Source: Hygrophila difformis (taxonomy: Eukaryota > Streptophyta > Magnoliopsida > Lamiales > Acanthaceae). Taken from it: DNA of 64,000 nt. The translations under genes were made by a program, and so were the position numbers. This document shows positions 9,698 to 20,195 of this stretch, piece after piece; position 1 is the stretch's first letter, and every line of letters starts with the position of its first letter. Where the stretch lies: positions 186,001 through 250,000 of the forward strand of contig JAOANR010000005.1 in NCBI GenBank assembly GCA_030278955.1. Direction: 5' to 3'. The notes beneath the pieces are model-generated. The model did no database searches. It was not told where the DNA came from and saw only the letters and a program-made list of their open reading frames with translations.

Positions 9698-12120
9698 CAA
9701 TGAATCTCATGAACAACGTGTTCCGAGAATTGTTAGACCAGTGTGTCGTAGTGTTCATCGACGACATCCTGATCTACTCGAAGAGCGAGGAGGAGCATGC
9801 GAAGCACTTACATCAAGTGTTAGAAATCTTGCGAAGAAACCAGCTATACGGCAAGCTGTCGAAATGTGACTTTGTGGCTGAAAGAAGTGGCATTTCTCGG
9901 ACACATAGTATCCGCTGATGGAGTATCAGTGGATCCGGCAAAAGTTTCTGCCGTGACGGAATGGGCAACTCCGAAGAGTCCAACGGAAATAAGGAGTTTC
10001 CTTGGATTAGCCGGGTATTATAGACGATTTGTGAAGGACTTTTCAAGGATCGCACGTCCTTTGACCCAGCTACTAAAGAAAGGAGCAAAATACGAGTGGA
10101 CCGAAGCTTGTGAGATTGCGTTTCAAGAGCTGAAGAAACGACTCACAACCACACCCGTATTAACACTACCATCAGAGCATGGTGACTTCGAAGTATATAG
10201 CGATGCTTCGAAGGAAGGTTTAGGTTGTGTTTTTATGCAAGGCTCGAGAGTCGTAGCCTATGCATCACGCCAACTAAAACCCCACGAGGAAAATTATCCG
10301 ACCCACGACCTGGAGTTGGCAGCGGTCGTTTTCGCTCTAAAGATATGGAGACATTATCTTTATGGGCAGAAATGTCGAATGTTCACCGACCACAAGAGCT
10401 TGAAATATATATTCACTCAGAAGGAGTTGAATTTGAGACAGCGAAGGTGGTTGGAACTTATTAAGGACTACGATTTAGAGATAGCATACCACGAGGGGAA
10501 GGCGAATGTGGTAGCCGATGCCCTAAGTCGGAAAACCCAACACGTGACAAACTCGTTGGTAATTCCGCCGGCATTGTACATGGAGTTGGCGAGATTGGAG
10601 TTAGAACTTGTGCATCCTGGCACAGTGAGAGAAACGGTCAATGCCATGGTCGTAGAAACTCCAATATTAGACGAGATTCGACTCGCTCAACCGGGCAACC
10701 CGAAACTCGAGAAGATAAAAGGGTATATTGCCGAAGGAAAGGCAATAGGATTTGCTGTCCACGAGGATGGAAGCATCCATTTCAAAGGGAGGTGGTGTGT
10801 GCCTCTTAAATGTGCCGAGTTGAAGCAAAGATTGATGGAGGAAGGGCACAACACGCCATATTCCGTACATCCCGGAGGTGACAAGCTATACAAAGATCTA
10901 AAGAAGATCTATTGGTGGCCGGGAATGAAGAAGGAAGTCGCGAACTTCGTGGCGAGATGTCTCACCTGCCAAAAGGTTAAGGCAGTGCGACATAAACCCT
11001 TAGGACTGATGCAACCACTAGAGATTCCAAGTTGGAAGTGGGATAGCATCTCAATGGACTTTGTCTCGGGATTACCCCGATCACCTAAAGGCATGAACAA
11101 GATTTGGGTGATTGTGGATAGGCTAACGAAGACAGCCATATTCATCCCAATGAAAGACACGTGGACTATGGACCAATTGGCCCGAGCCTACATTGATAAT
11201 GTGGTACGACGACATGGAGTACCACATGATATCATTTCCGATAGAGACAGTAGATTTGTCTCTCATTTCTGGACGGAGTTACAAAAAGCTCTCGGTACTC
11301 AAATCAAAATGAGCACCGCATTCCACCCGATGACGGATGGACAAACCGAGAGAACAATCCAAACACTAGAAGACATGCTGAGAGCATGTGTGTTGGAATT
11401 CAAAGGGAATTGGGAATCTCATTTACCCTTGATTGAGTTTTCCTATAATAATAGCTACCATGCTAGTATCGGCATGGCACCTTTCGAGGCGTTGTATGGA
11501 CGAAAGTGCCGAAGCCCGTTGAGCTGGGAAGAAAACGATAAGTCCGTGGTAGTGGGACCACCACTTATCGAAGACATGGCTCAACAAATCAAAGTGATTC
11601 AAGGGAAGATGAAGGCCGCACAAGACCGTCAAAAGAGTTATGCCGACGTGAGACGACGAGACCTGGAATTTCAAGTGGGAGATAGGGTCATGCTAAAGAT
11701 ATCACCCATGAAGGGGGTGATGCGCTTTGGCAAACGAGGGAAGTTAAGTCCTCGATACATAGGACCTTACGAAATTCTAGAACGAGTCGGAACTCTAGGC
11801 TACCGATTGGCTTTACCGCCACACTTAGATTGAGTTCATAACGTCTTCCATGTGTCACAACTAAAGAAGTATGTGCCGGACCCGACACATGTACTTCAAC
11901 CGGAGATAATTGAGCTCGATGAGGATTTGACTTACGAGGAAGTCCCAGTGCGTATTCTTGACACTAAGGAATGAGTAACGAGGAACAAAACCATCAAAAT
12001 GATCAAGGTTCTTTGGTCAAACCACGAAAGTGAGACGGCAACTTGGGAAGTAGAATCCGACATGAGAGAACGTTACCCGACATTGTTCCAAACCGATACC
12101 GACACAGTTATGGGGACATA
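9698..12120 (+). pseudogene. Chromovirus (Tekay/Del-like) pol, 5'-truncated and broken
   Basis: Pol starts abruptly in the second half of reverse transcriptase (FIDDILIYS, the active-site block). RNase H follows at about 10190-10545 ([24 protein letters not shown]), then the integrase zinc finger (10850-10980, H-H-C-C), the integrase core with its acidic triad in MDFVSG, DRDSRF and TDGQTERT (11050-11400), the GPY/F region near 11760, and a chromodomain remnant to about 12120. A one-base gain near 9872 shifts the frame (GACTTTGTGG against GACTTCTGG at 63254). Stops at 11831-11833 and near 11971 break the tail. Gag, protease and most of reverse transcriptase are missing. A close relative is at 63227-64000. 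Confidence 0.9.
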
Positions 12121-12343
12121 ACTGCAATCTTAAGGGGGAGAGGATGTGATACCACCTATTTTTCGTGCACTGTTGTAAATGTTGGACTACGTTATGGCTT
12201 GATCCCTTTACCGGGTACGTAGGCAGCTTAGAAGTTTTAATTCTAAGTTCAGTCACAACATAATAAAACAAACACAAGACCTTAGCACGAGAAAAGCCGA
12301 AACACAACTTCGAGGACGAAGTTGATTCTTAAGGAGGTTAGAC
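12121..12343 (+). other. Chromovirus 3' untranslated region and polypurine tract
   Basis: The segment holds AAGGGGGAGAGGATGTGA just after pol, and the purine run TAAGGAGGTTAGAC (12330-12343) directly before the LTR start TGTAATACCC. The latter is the expected primer for plus-strand DNA synthesis. Equivalent runs precede the LTRs at 28510 and 31748. Confidence 0.75.
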
Positions 12344-13337
12344 TGTAATACCCGAGATTTTTCCATCATAAAATAAAACAATAGTTAAATAAATAAATAA
12401 TAGATAAAATAAATATCATAAATAAATAAACGAATCCAGCAAATAAAAGAAGTAAATAAAGATAAGGAAATGAGCAATGAGATTTTTACTTAAAAAGGAA
12501 TTTAATTAAATAAAAGGATGGATTAAAGGTAAATAAATTGTACACCAAAACCCGACACTAATGAGCTCGAGTATTCGAGTCCAAAACATCTAATTAGACC
12601 CGAGCGAAAATTTAGAAAGGAAGTAGAGACCCGAAGATACCCCGGGAATCGGAATTCGGGAGCATAGAGGGATAGAAACCCGAAAGAGAGGCGGAAAAGC
12701 ACGACGGATCGCACGACCCGCCCGGACCGAAGTCCAGGCGAAGTCGGCGCGGTGGCCGCGCGGTGAAGGGCGATTAGCGCGCCACGACCGCGCCACTTGA
12801 CAGATTTGGTTGTTGCGTGAATCTCTCGCCCGAACGCGGATTTTTCGACTTTCGGTTGAACATCTCTCGACCCAAGACCTTTAGGTCAGATGTTGGACGC
12901 CCTAGGGATTGAGAATTCTATAAATAAGCCCCTTGGGAGCCCCAAACAAGTTTACAAAACCTACAACCTTCTATACGTTCGAAACCCTAAATTCGGAGTC
13001 AACGGAACGCACCAAACGGAGGCAGCAGCTTTGGACGAAAATCCAAGGATCTCCAAACGTTGTGGTAAGCTCTAGTCCGATAAATCTTTTCACGTTTCAA
13101 TCCGAAAACGGATTCTAACTTTGGTTCTTCTCTTTCTACACCTCGTATTGGATCTAGATCGTAGAACCCGACGAACGGAGAGGAGAAACGGTGATCTGGA
13201 AGCCACGCCTCCGAACTAGACATCCCCGACGTTCATAAACTCAGTAAGTTAACTCTTACAGGTTTTGGGATGAATTAAAACATTCAAAACTAAAAGATTA
13301 ACAAGAAACCGAAAATCTGTCAATTCTTACTTTCTAT
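12344..13337 (+). repeat. 3' LTR of the outer element, first part
   Basis: It starts TGTAATACCC after the polypurine tract and aligns closely with 57159 to about 58164. It includes a GC-rich block (12700-12800), TATAAATAAG at 12919-12928 and a donor-like GTAAGC near 13066. It stops in mid-LTR at 13337 and joins L1 leader sequence. The bases TCGG are shared at the join. Confidence 0.88.
12919..12928 (+). promoter_or_regulatory. TATA box in chromovirus LTR
   Basis: TATAAATAAG lies downstream of a GC-rich palindromic block and upstream of a leader-like region. The same box is at 57741-57750 in the complete LTR of this family. Confidence 0.65.
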
Positions 13338-13607
13338 CGGCCATCTAATCATGCAAATTTTACATTAAGGGATATGCCACACATGAAAAATAATTTGTTA
13401 ATGCACATGCTTCCCCCCAAAAATAGTACTAAGTTTTTAAGACTTGTCGAATTTGCAAGATATACTTTTCCATGGGTTTCAAAAATAAAATTCCCTTTTT
13501 CCATGGAAATAATACTCAAAATGCTTAAAAATAATATTAAATAATTTGGGCCTCTATAGTGGGCCGAAAAATAATAGCTTTAAAATTTTCGGGCTCTGAT
13601 ACCACTT
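13338..13607 (-). repeat. Leftover L1 leader with primer-binding site
   Basis: This piece matches 42033-42298, the primer-binding site and leader of L1, and ends exactly at the start codon of the upstream ORF. The primer site (complement GGGCTCTGATACCA, 13591-13604) lies next to the LTR at 13608. A leader on the outer side of a 3' LTR implies that a second, mostly deleted L1 copy once continued to the left. Confidence 0.8.
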
Positions 13608-16194
13608 TGTAACACCCCGGATTTGATTTCCCAGGCCAGGGCATTACCGCCACACTTTTCTAAACAAGACCCGACCCAAGTCGAGCTCATCTAGAAAAAT
13701 GCTAAGGCTAAGTTGTATCAATTTTTCAAAACAATTTAAAAACCATTCAATCATGCCCGAGCTAAAATCAGAGTATCTCATGCATCACAGTAATAATCAG
13801 TGCGGAAGCTAGAAACAAATAAAAATGAAGGCCAAACAGACGGCCAAAAACCAAAGTCCAAAGTCCAGTATCAAAGTCCAGTGCAGAAATTTAAAACAAT
13901 GATAAAATGCGACAAGTCTTTATTTTTGAGAATCCCATCCCAATGCGCCATCACTTACTCTGCGAAAAATAGGAAATAACAATTTATCAATACAAACGGT
14001 ACTGCGTAAGTTAATGTATAGCATAACAAAATTTAAAGATTTAGAAGAGTAATAAAAAGTTAGGAATCTAATTTAACGAGCGAGTAAAAACAATTTACGG
14101 GGATTTCTTTTTATACTTTACCACACCATTGATCATTTTGATCGAGGACATCCAAAACATTACTCGCTTGGGCGCTTATGTCCACAAGCTGGCGGTATCG
14201 ACGATCCAGGGCCTTAGCCGTTTTGGGATCAATTACCCGCTTGGGCACTTATGTCCACAAGCCGACGGTATCCACAATGTGAGAGCAGCGGACCCTATAC
14301 AGACACACTCCGGAGCCCTAGGTAACCCCTACGGATACACCTAGGAGTATAGACTCATACAATCACGCAACATAATAATATTTCCTTGGCGCCGTTTTGG
14401 CCACCAAAAAGAGGGGGCGGCCCAACGAGCCCACGCCAAGTGCACTTACCCTCCAAATTGAACATCTAACTCGATCAAAACTCACAAAGTTTCAAAAATC
14501 ACGTTTTAATCATTACAATATATGTCTACATTTCCAGAATTCATAGGATTCATCAAAGAGTAACAATCGACTCAACAACCATCAAAGCGTACGAAAACAA
14601 GATTTACCGGTAAGACTACACTGTGGCAGTTTTCAAAATCGAATTAGGAAATGTAGTAAAACTTTGTGAAAAATTCTGAAACTTTTACAGGTTCTAGGCG
14701 ACATCAAAATAAACATTTTCCTTAGAAATAGGCCTTAGCAAATTCGGACTCTAAGTTGCCCAAAAAAAATCATTTCAGAAACTTGTTCTCAAGAGGGTGC
14801 AAAGACCACTGTTCATCCGACCACAGCTTACTTAAAAATCCATAACAATTCGAAGGTTGATCCAAAAATTTTGAAATTTCACAGAAGTAAACGAGACACA
14901 TAGATGAACAATTTTCATGAAGAAGTCGACCATCAAAAACGACCATAACTAGGAGAAATATGAACTACAAAACTGGACATGCTAGAAATTTAAATCTGTC
15001 AACATGTGTAGCAGAAAATACCAGATCTATTTTCGACAACCAAATCAATTCCAAAAATTATGAAAATTTACAGGAACCATTTTCAAAGTGTTAGGAACAT
15101 TTTTCATTTAGACAAGTTCTTCCAAAAACGAAAGGATCTAGGCGAGAAAAGCACAACAATAAAATCTACTCGGAAGAAACCCTAGAAGACAGATTTGGCA
15201 CAAGATGAAAATCGAACTATATCTCAAAGAATACTCAACCAAAAGCTCCAAAATTTGAGATGCACAACATTAACTTACTTCTCAAGAGTATAGTGTCGAA
15301 ATCCTCTTTGGTTGAACCCACAAATTCGCCCGGGACAGCCTCTAACCTCCAAGATCTACCGAATGAATCCTATTTTGAGGTGTTTGGATAAAAACTTGAT
15401 GTTAGGGCCTAGAATCCGAAGTAAGGGGCAAGGGATTGGATTAGAGACCTTACCTAGACGTAGGAGAAGGGATTGGAAGACTTGATTTCGCCCTCACCAC
15501 TGCCACAATGATGCACCCCTCCAAACTCTCTCAATCTCACCAAGGGAAATCTGATTTTCGGAGTGAAAGAATATGGTAGGTTTGTGGGGTTGTGGGAGGG
15601 TTATAACTTGCATTTAGGCTTACCAATGCAGCCATTATGGATCTAGGGAAGGGAGGGAAGGTAATGGCAGTCAAGGGCTCGAAATTTGAGCTACCTACCT
15701 CCCTCATTAATCCCACAACTTCATCCATTAACCCATCCATCCATTCAAGTGCATGTACTCAACTTAATTCATAAGGTGGGGTTCTAGATGCATCTAGGTT
15801 CGTCCAAAAGAGTCCCAATACATCCACCAACATCTGAGACATGAATGTGCATCACTTCCATGAATCAAACTCGAGTAATTGGCTTCAAAAATTCAAGAAA
15901 CGCGTAGCAGCGTTTTGAAACGCTGCTACTGGGGTGGCGGCGCGCTGGTGGCGTGCCACCGCGCCACCCCAGGTAGCGATTTTTCTTTTTTTTTTATATA
16001 ATATGATTTTTGATCTTTTAAAAATCATATTTGGATTATCCGTGATTGTTGGATACTCCGATAACTCTCTTCGAGTTGCTATCGTGCGAAAATATTTAAT
16101 TCCGCTCTCCCGGAATTATTTCGGTTGCGATAGTTAAATCCAATTAATTAATTTTTCGGATTTAATACTCGATGTTGATTTCTCGGGTATTACA
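13608..16194 (-). repeat. 3' LTR of L1
   Basis: On the minus strand it runs from TGTAATACCC at 16194 to GGTGTTACA at 13608. It matches the LTR at 42299-44905. It contains a GC-rich hairpin block (15900-15975) near the U3 start, strong donor-like sites (complements near 15290 and 15460), an acceptor-like site near 13970, and a small repeat of CTTGTGGACATAAG type near 14170-14270. Confidence 0.93.
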
Positions 16195-16358
16195 GTCTAC
16201 CCTCCTTAGAAATCAACTTCGTCCTCGAAGTTGGGTCGTACTTCGGAAAAATAATAATTGGCACAAAGAAATTATTGAGACTCGCAATTTAAAATTCTTA
16301 CCTCAGCTCGCGACGACTTTGCGCGGGGTGTCACATCCTCTCCCCCTTAGGACTGCAG
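16195..16358 (-). other. L1 3' untranslated region and polypurine tract
   Basis: The complement contains AAGGAGGGTAGAC directly before the LTR start, and AAGGGGGAGAGGATGTGA close to the pol stop. Both are shared with the other chromoviruses here. Confidence 0.8.
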
Positions 16359-18468
16359 TTATGCCCCCATAACTGCTCCTGAGTCGCTTCGGAAAAGGTT
16401 GGGATATCTCTGCTTCATATCCGCTTCCAATTCCCACGTCGCTTCCTCGGTGCCATGATTCGACCATAGGATCTTCACCATCCTCACAGTCTTGTTTCTT
16501 GTGACCCTTTCCTTGACATCAAGTACCTCGATCGGATACTCCTCGTATGTCAGGTCATCATCTAGCTCAATCACGTCGGGTTGCAACACGTGAGTTGGGT
16601 CGTGCACATATTTCTTCAGTTGAGAAACATGGAATACATTGTGCACTCGCGACAACTCTGGTGGAAGTGCCAAACGATAAGCCAAGGTACCTACACGATC
16701 CAAAATCTCGTACGGACCAATGTAGCGAGGACTTAGCTTCCCTCGTTTACCGAATCGCATCACCCCCTTCATGGGCGATACTTTCAACATAACCTTGTCT
16801 CCCACCTCAAATTCTAACTCTTGCCGCCTAGTGTCGGCGTAGCTCTTCTGCCTATCTTGCGCGGCTTTCATTTTCTGTTGAACCACCTTGATCTTGCTAT
16901 TCATATCCTCAATGAGCTGCGGTCCAACAGCTACCGAATCATCATCCTTCGTCCAGCACAACGGACTACGACACTTCCGTCCGTAAAGCGCTTCGAACGG
17001 TGCCATGCCTATGCTAGCGTGATAACTGTTGTTGTACGAGAATTCAATCAACGGCAAGTGGTCTTCCCAAATTCCCTTAAATTCGAGTACACACGCTCTT
17101 AGCATGTCTTCGAGCGTCTGAATCGTGCGCTCAGTCTGACCGTCCGTCATCGGATGAAATGTTGTGCTCATCTTGATTTGGGTTCCTAAGGCTTCTTGTA
17201 ATTTAGTCCAGAAGTTGGAGACGAATCTACTATCCCGGTCTGAGATAATATCATGCGGTACTCCGTGCCTTCGGACCACATTCTCGATGTATGCCTTAGC
17301 TAGTTGATCCATCGACCAATTTTCTTTCATTGGTATGAAAATTGCGGTCTTCGATAACCGGTCAACTATTACCCAAATCTTATTCATTCCTCGGGGAGAT
17401 CTTGGCAACCCCGAAACAAAATCCATGGAGATGCTGTCCCACTTCCAGCTTGGGATCTCCAACGGCTTTACCAATCCTAGCGGTTTTTGTCTTACTGCCT
17501 TCACGTTCTGGCAGGTTATGCATTTAGCCACAAAGTCGGCAACATCCTTCTTCATCCGCGGCCACCAATAGATTTTCTTTAAGTCTCTGTACAACTTATC
17601 CCCACCAGGGTGGACTGAATAAGGTGTACTGTGGCCTTCTTCCATGAGCTTTCTCTTCAATTCCTCGCACTTATGAGGAACGCACCATCTTCCTTTAAAA
17701 CGGACACTTCCGTCTTCATGGATCGTGAATCCTACCGCCTTTCCTTCACTAATTCTTCCTTTGATCCTCTGGAGATTCTCGTCGTCCGGTTGGGCTTCTC
17801 GAATCTCGTCAAATACGGTAGATTCAACTGTTATGGCGTTCACTGTCTCCACCACGGTTCCATAATGGACTAGTTCAGTATCTAACTTAGCTAGGTCCAT
17901 ATACAGTTCCGAAGGTAGAATGAGCGTGTTCGCCGTGTGCCTCGTCTTGCGACTCAACGCATCCGCTACGACGTTCGCCTTGCCTTCATGGTAGGCTATA
18001 TCCAGATCGTAATCCTTGATCAGCTCGAGCCATCTCCTCTGCCTCATATTTAACTCTTTCTGAGTAAATATATACTTGAGGCTTTTGTGATCTGTAAACA
18101 TCCGACAAGTTCGTCCATATAGATAGTGTCGCCAGATCTTAAGAGCGAACACTACTGCTGCTAGTTCCAGATCATGTGTCGGGTAGTTTACCTCGTGCGT
18201 CTTGAGTTGCCTTGATGCATAAGCAATCACTCTATGGTTTTGCATTAGCACGCAACCGAGACCTTCCTTCGAGGCGTCGCTATACACCTCATAATCCTCA
18301 GTCTCTGATGGCAACGCTAAAACCGGTGCTGATGTGAGTCTCCCCTTAAGCTCACGGAATGACTGCTCACACTCAGCTGTCCAATCAAACTTCAATCCTT
18401 TCTTCAGCAATTGGGTCATCGGTCTCGCAATTTTAGAAAAGTCCTTCACGAATCTTCGGTAGTATCCG
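16359..18468 (-). CDS. L1 pol second half: RNase H, integrase, chromodomain
   Basis: This is about 700 residues of open frame. It begins exactly where the upstream half (38693) was interrupted, at [10 protein letters not shown] in the connection after reverse transcriptase. RNase H follows ([24 protein letters not shown]), then the integrase zinc finger (H-H-C-C around [11 protein letters not shown] to CITCQ), the integrase core (acidic residues in [20 protein letters not shown]), the GPY/F block ([16 protein letters not shown]) and a C-terminal chromodomain ([17 protein letters not shown] to WELEADM). Chromodomains of this lineage are thought to steer integration to particular chromatin. No stop or frameshift is seen. 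Reading upstream past 18468 runs into L2 LTR sequence, which is not part of the protein. Confidence 0.95.
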
Positions 18469-20195
18469 TGTAACACCCCGGTTTTGGTAACCCAGGCCGG
18501 GATGCCACCGTCACACCTCCCTAGCAAGACACGGTTTCTCCGAGCTCACTAAAGAGATGCAAGGCTATGGTTTTTCAGAATTTAAAATATTCAAACAGCC
18601 CATTCATATATAATTTAAAAATAATACATCAAATTTGCAGCGGAAATATAAGTTGTGCAGCGGAAATAAAGTATAAGGGCCGACATGGCCAAAACACGGG
18701 TTAAACAGGCCCGTTCATGCAAGTCGTAATTAAATGCAGGGATTTAAAATAGAGATTTCCCCAAATATTCCCATGTATGCATATGACGATGCATACTCTT
18801 CATACTCTGTAAGAAAAAGAGGATAAATGGTTTGGGTCAGCAAAAACGCGCTGAGTAAGTTAGCACATAGCATGGGTTAGGGGTTTCAAAGCCTTTAATT
18901 AAATTAAATAAAAAGATGTTTTGAGCTTTTAAAAATTCTTCCCGATACGCCACCATCTCAACAATATTTAATTTAGCCGGTGATCCGGCGGCCGCAGCCA
19001 ATATCAAAAGTATCATTTAGCCGGTGATCCGGCGGCCGCAGCCAATATCAAAAGTATCATTTCTCAATATATTTTGTTTCTTTTATAGTTCACCATTCAC
19101 CAGGGCTCTTGTGACCGCAATCCTCATAATCAATATTTCCGCAGGAAAACATTCAATCGCCCTTGGGGAATCTAACCCGCAAGAACTCAATACATCCTAG
19201 GGAATCGAACCCGTAGGAATCAACACACGTCCTGGGGAATTGAACCCGCAGGAAAACATACGATCGCCCTTGGGGAATCTAACCCGCAAGAACTCAAATA
19301 CATCATAGGGAATCAAACCCGCATGAATCATATTGATAATATCAAACTTGGTCACAAGTCCCCAATGTTTCAAAAGAATTCTTTTACAGAAAATGTTTTT
19401 ATTTGGTGTAACGGGATTTTTCAAAAGTATAGATATATCGTAATTCCAACGTCTCGACCCTTTGTTTCGAAATTTCAAAATCTCTTTGATTTAGAAATCA
19501 TTTGGCGTCACAGTTTGCGCCTTTTTGGTTTAAAAATCCATTTCTTAGGCGATTGATCTGAAATTTGTACAGCATCTCAAAAACATCCCAATGAACAACT
19601 TTCGTGTTTTAAGTTTTTCGGAAAAACGATGGGAAGCATGTCAAAAATCGAGTTTTCTACAGGAACGAAAAGCTGTCAGGATTCAGGTTTGACAACGTTA
19701 AAAGATTTGACTTTTTATCATACCAAATGGACTCAAAAAATTCTGAAATTTCATATGCATATACTAGACATGATTATATGCAACTTTTGTTTAGAACTCA
19801 AAGATTGGTTCGGGCTAGAAATGATAGGAATAAGCTCCTCAAGATCGGTTATGAAATCTGTCATCCTTTGAAAATTCTTAAAAACGCAGAATATGTCCGA
19901 CACGTTTTGGGGTATCAAAACTTGATGAAAATATCTGAAATTTTCACACAATATAGCTTAAGATATTTGGATCAAAATCTTAGTTTTGAGTTTTCAGGTT
20001 TGAACACTCGAAGTAATAGAAATATGCTCATCAAGTTCGGTTAAGAAATCTGTCAAGGTTCTTGACATTGGTACTAACGCAGATCGGATCGGCTCGAGTT
20101 CGGAGGTTCAAATCTCAATGAAAAATTCTAAAAACTTACATTAATATTCCAAACTCATAGATCTACAATTCTTATGTTCAACTCCAATCCTAGAT
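18469..20195 (-). repeat. L2 3' LTR, terminal part
   Basis: It matches 35501-37207, with an extra 18-base repeat near 18640-18660. It contains repeated GGGGAATCTAACCCGCAAGAAC-like units (about 19150-19330) and two copies of the NotI-containing hairpin repeat (18971-19048). The last five bases are one copy of the TAGAT duplication made by L3. Confidence 0.92.

Noticed and set aside
19629..20044. Open frames of 80-105 residues repeated at 36614-37056, 24838-25236 and 29749-30042
   Set aside because: They recur only because the LTRs recur; they differ between families, lack domains and sit in the putative LTR intron.
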